Assembly: GCA_023445495.1 (NCBI GenBank) | Contig: JAEXLC010000270.1 | Coordinates: forward strand, 1-7,311 | Direction: 5' to 3' | Origin: Pseudomonadota bacterium | Lineage (GTDB): Bacteria; Pseudomonadota; Alphaproteobacteria; Sphingomonadales; Sphingomonadaceae | Length of the DNA stretch: 7,311 nt | In this document: piece after piece, positions 5,133 through 7,311 of the stretch | Position numbering within the stretch: position 1 is the first letter of the stretch | How the letters are laid out: the number at the start of each line of letters is the position of its first letter | Notes under the pieces: generated by a model | Told to the model about the DNA's origin: nothing | Database searches by the model: none | Seen by the model: the letters and a program-made list of their open reading frames with translations, nothing else | Program-made: the position numbers and the translations under genes

Positions 5133-6235
5133 CACTCCGCCGCCTCCGCGCGTTGCGCCCGGTGCAGCGGCAGCGTGATCAGCGCGATGAAGCCGTGCTC
5201 GCGAGCCGTGGCCATCAGTTCGGCCTCGTTGCCGTAAAACGCCTCGAGCCGGCGGCGCACATTCGCAAGGCCCAGGCCGGTGCCGCCCCTGGGCAACCCG
5301 CCAAATGCCTGGCCGCCATCGTCCTCGACGCAGAGCAGGAGCGATTCCTCGCGCGTCGCCGTGGCGCGCACGACGATCCGCACGGTGCGCCGCGAGGGCG
5401 CAACCGCATATTTCACTGCATTCTCGATCAGCGGCTGGAGGATGAAGCTCGGCACCAGGGCATCGAGCAGCTCGACCGGGCAGATGAACTCCGCCTCGAG
5501 CCGGTCGCGAAAGCGCACGGCCTCGATATCCAGATAGGACTGGATCGTCGCGAACTCCTCGTCGAGCGGCACCTCGCGTTGCGGATCGGCCTCGAGGCTC
5601 GCGCGCAGGAAGTCGGACAGCTTGCCGATCATCCCCTCCGCCTCGTCATTGCGACCGGTGACGATCAGCGACGAGACCGCGTTCAGCGTGTTGAACAGGA
5701 AATGGGGATTGAGCTGGAAGCGGAGCGCCGCGAGTTGGGCCTGTTGCGCGGCACTTTGCGCGGCGGCGAGCTGGCGCTCGCGCTCCTGCGCAACCATGCT
5801 GCTGAACACCAGGCCCAGACCCGATGCGTAGAGACCATAGACCAGCACGAACGGCATCAGCCCGAAGACGAACTGCCGCCAGAGCGGTGCCGTCCTGATC
5901 CCGGCTTCCACCCGCGCCTCGTTGATGAAGATCGCGTCGAGCCAGCCATGGGCAAGCGCCAGCGCCAATGTGAACAGCGCCGCCGCGAGGATCGGCGGGC
6001 GATGATCCCAGCGCTCGACCCGCATCAGCGCAGCGGCGATCAGCGCGGAAAAGACGATGCCGACGATGAAGGTCTTGAGGAGCAGCAGCGCCAGGCCAAG
6101 CGACATGGGATCGCCGGCGGCGAAGCCCGGCATCGACCAGAGCACCAGCGCTCCGGTCCACAATGCCAACGCCAGAAGCGTGGCCGCGCGCACGTCGCGC
6201 CTGCGCAGCAGACCCGTCATATCTTTCAGCCCCAT
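5132..6235 (-). CDS. LytS/YehU-type membrane sensor histidine kinase
   Basis: This 367-residue inner-membrane kinase is expected to autophosphorylate and pass phosphate to the adjacent LytTR regulator. Four hydrophobic helices (about 17-37, 46-72, 81-99 and 122-146) form the sensor region, with no large periplasmic domain or PAS/GAF domain, so the signal may be sensed in the membrane. An Ala/Gln-rich coiled coil (148-172) joins the His_kinase domain, with His178 in LRFQLNPHFLFNTLN. The ATPase domain shows the N-box LQPLIENAVKYA (Asn272), EDDGG (304-308) and the G-box GGTGLGLANVRRRL (317-330). Its Gly-rich first box is slightly degenerate, with Gln where the final Gly of DxGxG is usual. An alternative ATG at 6220 would remove five residues; the ribosome binding site is weak for both. 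It is preceded by the cyclotransferase gene at 82 bases and overlaps the regulator gene. Confidence 0.95.
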   Translation of the reverse strand: MGLKDMTGLLRRRDVRAATLLALALWTGALVLWSMPGFAAGDPMSLGLALLLLKTFIVGIVFSALIAAALMRVERWDHRPPILAAALFTLALALAHGWLDAIFINEARVEAGIRTAPLWRQFVFGLMPFVLVYGLYASGLGLVFSSMVAQERERQLAAAQSAAQQAQLAALRFQLNPHFLFNTLNAVSSLIVTGRNDEAEGMIGKLSDFLRASLEADPQREVPLDEEFATIQSYLDIEAVRFRDRLEAEFICPVELLDALVPSFILQPLIENAVKYAVAPSRRTVRIVVRATATREESLLLCVEDDGGQAFGGLPRGGTGLGLANVRRRLEAFYGNEAELMATAREHGFIALITLPLHRAQRAEAAE

Positions 6236-6254
6236 CCGGGCTTCTTACCATGAA

Positions 6255-6267
6255 CCGCGCAGCGCGG
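6255..6267 (-). other. Short perfect inverted repeat upstream of the kinase gene
   Basis: CCGCGC-A-GCGCGG is a 6-bp inverted repeat around a single base, 20 bases upstream of the kinase start in the 82-base gap after the cyclotransferase gene. On the minus strand it is followed by only TT, so it is not a convincing terminator. It may be an operator, a weak attenuating hairpin, or chance in GC-rich DNA. No good promoter was found in the gap, so read-through from upstream is possible. Confidence 0.25.
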
Positions 6268-6317
6268 CGTCCGGTTTCGTCGCCGTCAGGTCCGCCCCGG
6301 TCGCAAAGACCCGCGGA

Positions 6318-7133
6318 TCAGCCGCCGCAGTTCGTCAGCTTGGCCGCATCGGCATTGTTGCTGACCGATCCGCCCTGCTTCACTTCGAACAGTTGCGGCC
6401 AGTGCTTGCCGGTGACCATCACCCGCTTTCCGGCCGCATCATAGGCAATCCCGTTGGGCACGACGTCAGGGTCGCTGGTCTTGGGCCCGAGCGCGCTGAC
6501 GTCGAGGAAGCTCGTCACCTTGCCGCTGGTCGGATCGATCCGCGCGACCAGGTTGGTCTGCCAGATATTGGCCCAGATCTCGCCGTCGATCCATTCGAGC
6601 TCGTTGAGCTGCTGGACGGGACAGCCATTGGCGGTGACCTTGAGCGTGGAGACCGGCTGCATCGTCTTGGGATCGAGGAAACGCAGCTCGTCGCTGCCGT
6701 TCGACATGATGATGTTCTTGCCGTTCTGCGTCATGCCCCAGCCCTCGCCCTGATAGGAGAAGGTGTCGCCGAGCGTCATGTCCTTGAGATTATAGGTGAA
6801 GCCGGTCTGGTCCTTCCAGGTCAGCTGATAGAGCTTGTCGCCAAACGCGACGATGCCCTCGCCAAAATAGGGGGAAGGCAGATCGACCTGTTGCAGCACC
6901 TTGCCGGTCGCCGGATCCACCTTGCGGATGAACGACGTTCCCGCCTCGCCCGTGCTTTCGTAGAGCATGCCGTCCTTGAAGAAGAGGCCCTCGGTGAACG
7001 CTGTCGGATCGTGCGGATGGGTGGCGACGATCATCGCCGTATAGACCGGCACCCCGCTCGCGCGCAGGAGGAAGAACCATGCGCCGGCCGCGATCACGGC
7101 CAGGGCGACAATTGCGAGGATAATGCGCTTCAT
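6318..7133 (-). CDS. Membrane-anchored glutaminyl-peptide cyclotransferase
   Basis: This 271-residue enzyme of the plant/bacterial (papaya-type) family converts N-terminal glutamine of peptides and proteins into pyroglutamate, releasing ammonia. It is not related to the zinc-dependent animal enzyme. Residues 3-23 are a single hydrophobic helix after MKR, either a signal anchor or an uncleaved signal, which places the five-bladed beta-propeller in the periplasm. Family motifs appear in order: FTEGLFF (46-52), LYESTGEAG (57-65), GEGWGMT (129-135), NELEWIDGEIWANIWQT (177-193), VPNGIAYD (225-232) and VTGKHWPQLFEV (240-251). From memory of the papaya enzyme, Glu48, Asn177 and Lys243 correspond to its catalytic or binding residues. 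Cys171 and Cys269 are the only cysteines and could pair. No Shine-Dalgarno sequence precedes the ATG, while a TTGACA lies 31-36 bases upstream, so the mRNA may be leaderless. Family assignment is firm; the native substrate is unknown. Confidence 0.94.
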   Translation of the reverse strand: MKRIILAIVALAVIAAGAWFFLLRASGVPVYTAMIVATHPHDPTAFTEGLFFKDGMLYESTGEAGTSFIRKVDPATGKVLQQVDLPSPYFGEGIVAFGDKLYQLTWKDQTGFTYNLKDMTLGDTFSYQGEGWGMTQNGKNIIMSNGSDELRFLDPKTMQPVSTLKVTANGCPVQQLNELEWIDGEIWANIWQTNLVARIDPTSGKVTSFLDVSALGPKTSDPDVVPNGIAYDAAGKRVMVTGKHWPQLFEVKQGGSVSNNADAAKLTNCGG

Positions 7134-7141
7134 CGTGGCGG

Positions 7142-7170
7142 AGAAAGCCGCGTGCGGCCGCCGCTGTCAA
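7142..7170 (-). promoter_or_regulatory. Candidate promoter of the cyclotransferase gene
   Basis: On the minus strand a perfect TTGACA -35 element (7170-7165) is followed, 17 bases on, by CTTTCT (7147-7142) at the -10 position, which is a poor match to TATAAT. A start of transcription about 7 bases later would fall within a few bases of the ATG at 7133. The perfect -35 makes this worth noting despite the weak -10. Confidence 0.35.
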
Positions 7171-7188
7171 ACCCCTTAGCGGGTCGTC

Positions 7189-7204
7189 CGCCGCAAAAGC
7201 GGCG
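7189..7204. other. Perfect 6-bp hairpin upstream of the cyclotransferase promoter
   Basis: CGCCGC and GCGGCG flank an AAAA loop. It lies 20 bases past the tRNA terminator on the minus strand, ahead of the TTGACA element. There is no T-tract after it, so it may be a backup termination structure or an operator-like site. The remainder of the 134-base gap shows nothing else. Confidence 0.3.
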
Positions 7205-7223
7205 TCGCGGGCCCTTAAAACGC

Positions 7224-7254
7224 AAAAACCCGCCGCGGCTGTTGCCGGGGCGGG
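7224..7254 (-). terminator. Intrinsic terminator of the initiator tRNA gene
   Basis: CCCGCC (7229-7234) pairs with GGCGGG (7249-7254). After one mismatch (7235/7248), CGGC (7236-7239) pairs with GCCG (7244-7247) around a TGTT loop. On the minus strand the stem is followed by TTTTT (7228-7224), and four bases on by TTTT. It begins 13 bases after the tRNA CCA end and separates the tRNA from the cyclotransferase gene. Confidence 0.85.
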
Positions 7255-7267
7255 GCGCTGTTTGTGT

Positions 7268-7311
7268 TGGTTGCGGGAGTAGGATTTGAACCTACGACCT
7301 TCAGGTTATGA
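7268..7311 (-). tRNA. Initiator tRNA-Met (CAT), 3' part, cut by the window edge
   Basis: On the minus strand these 44 bases correspond to tRNA positions 33-76. Visible are T33, the anticodon CAT (7310-7308), AA, the 3' side of the anticodon stem (CCTGA), a 5-base variable loop AGGTC, a T arm with stem GTAGG/CCTAC around TTCAAAT, the acceptor 3' strand TCCCGCA, discriminator A73 and an encoded CCA. A at position 72, which is unpaired with the C1 of formyl-Met initiators, together with the general match to the bacterial fMet tail, marks the initiator rather than the elongator. Position 41 is T, where most bacteria have C, which implies that one of the three conserved G-C pairs of the initiator anticodon stem is A-U. 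The 5' half lies to the right of the window. The tRNA is followed by its own terminator. Confidence 0.9.

Noticed and set aside
5153..6253. A 366-codon plus-strand open frame opposite the histidine kinase.
   Set aside because: It is the antisense shadow of a gene with complete kinase motifs; no domain or convincing ribosome binding site was seen.
6057..7289. A 410-codon plus-strand open frame opposite the cyclotransferase, running into the tRNA.
   Set aside because: It is antisense to a well-supported enzyme gene and overlaps a tRNA and its terminator.
1..7311. Signs of a mobile element, CRISPR array, toxin-antitoxin pair or other accessory system.
   Set aside because: No transposase, integrase, direct-repeat array, attachment site or compositional break was seen. 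The tRNA could serve as an integration site in principle, but the DNA on its 3' side is ordinary chromosomal gene content.

Overview
This is a GC-rich window, most likely chromosomal DNA of an alphaproteobacterium. The protein styles, the initiator-tRNA sequence and the compact gene spacing fit a sphingomonad (Sphingomonas or a relative); this placement is inference, not a database result. Eight protein genes and one partial tRNA gene account for nearly all of the DNA. No gap between genes exceeds about 135 bases. I see no insertion sequence, prophage, CRISPR array or defence island, so it reads as an ordinary core-like region rather than a new system.

Left block (51-2813, minus strand): a three-gene cluster read right to left. 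It consists of a 12-helix APC-superfamily amino-acid permease, S-methyl-5'-thioadenosine phosphorylase (mtnP), and an exported FKBP-type peptidyl-prolyl isomerase. All three lie in the same reading frame. At both junctions the upstream TAA stop is fused to, or adjoins, the next gene's ribosome binding site, so translation is probably coupled. A candidate terminator hairpin sits at bases 1-19.

Middle (2814-4254): a 128-bp divergent promoter region separates the permease from a plus-strand gene for a small exported rhodanese-like protein with an unusual active-site loop. That gene converges on a minus-strand gene for an exported protein with two NTF2/DUF4440-like repeats. The two share a palindromic CTAG, so both TAG stop codons lie within four bases.

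Right block (4362-7133, minus strand): a LytTR-family response regulator and its LytS/YehU-type membrane histidine kinase, with overlapping start and stop. Upstream of these is a membrane-anchored glutaminyl-peptide cyclotransferase, which has a TTGACA element and possibly a leaderless mRNA. At the right edge is the 3' half of an initiator tRNA-Met gene (minus strand) with a clear intrinsic terminator between it and the cyclotransferase gene.

Functionally, mtnP serves methionine and adenine salvage, and the permease may supply amino acids. The isomerase, rhodanese-like protein, NTF2-like protein and cyclotransferase all carry N-terminal export or anchor segments, so they probably act in the cell envelope. 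The two-component pair has no target that can be read from the sequence; its neighbours are the only clue.
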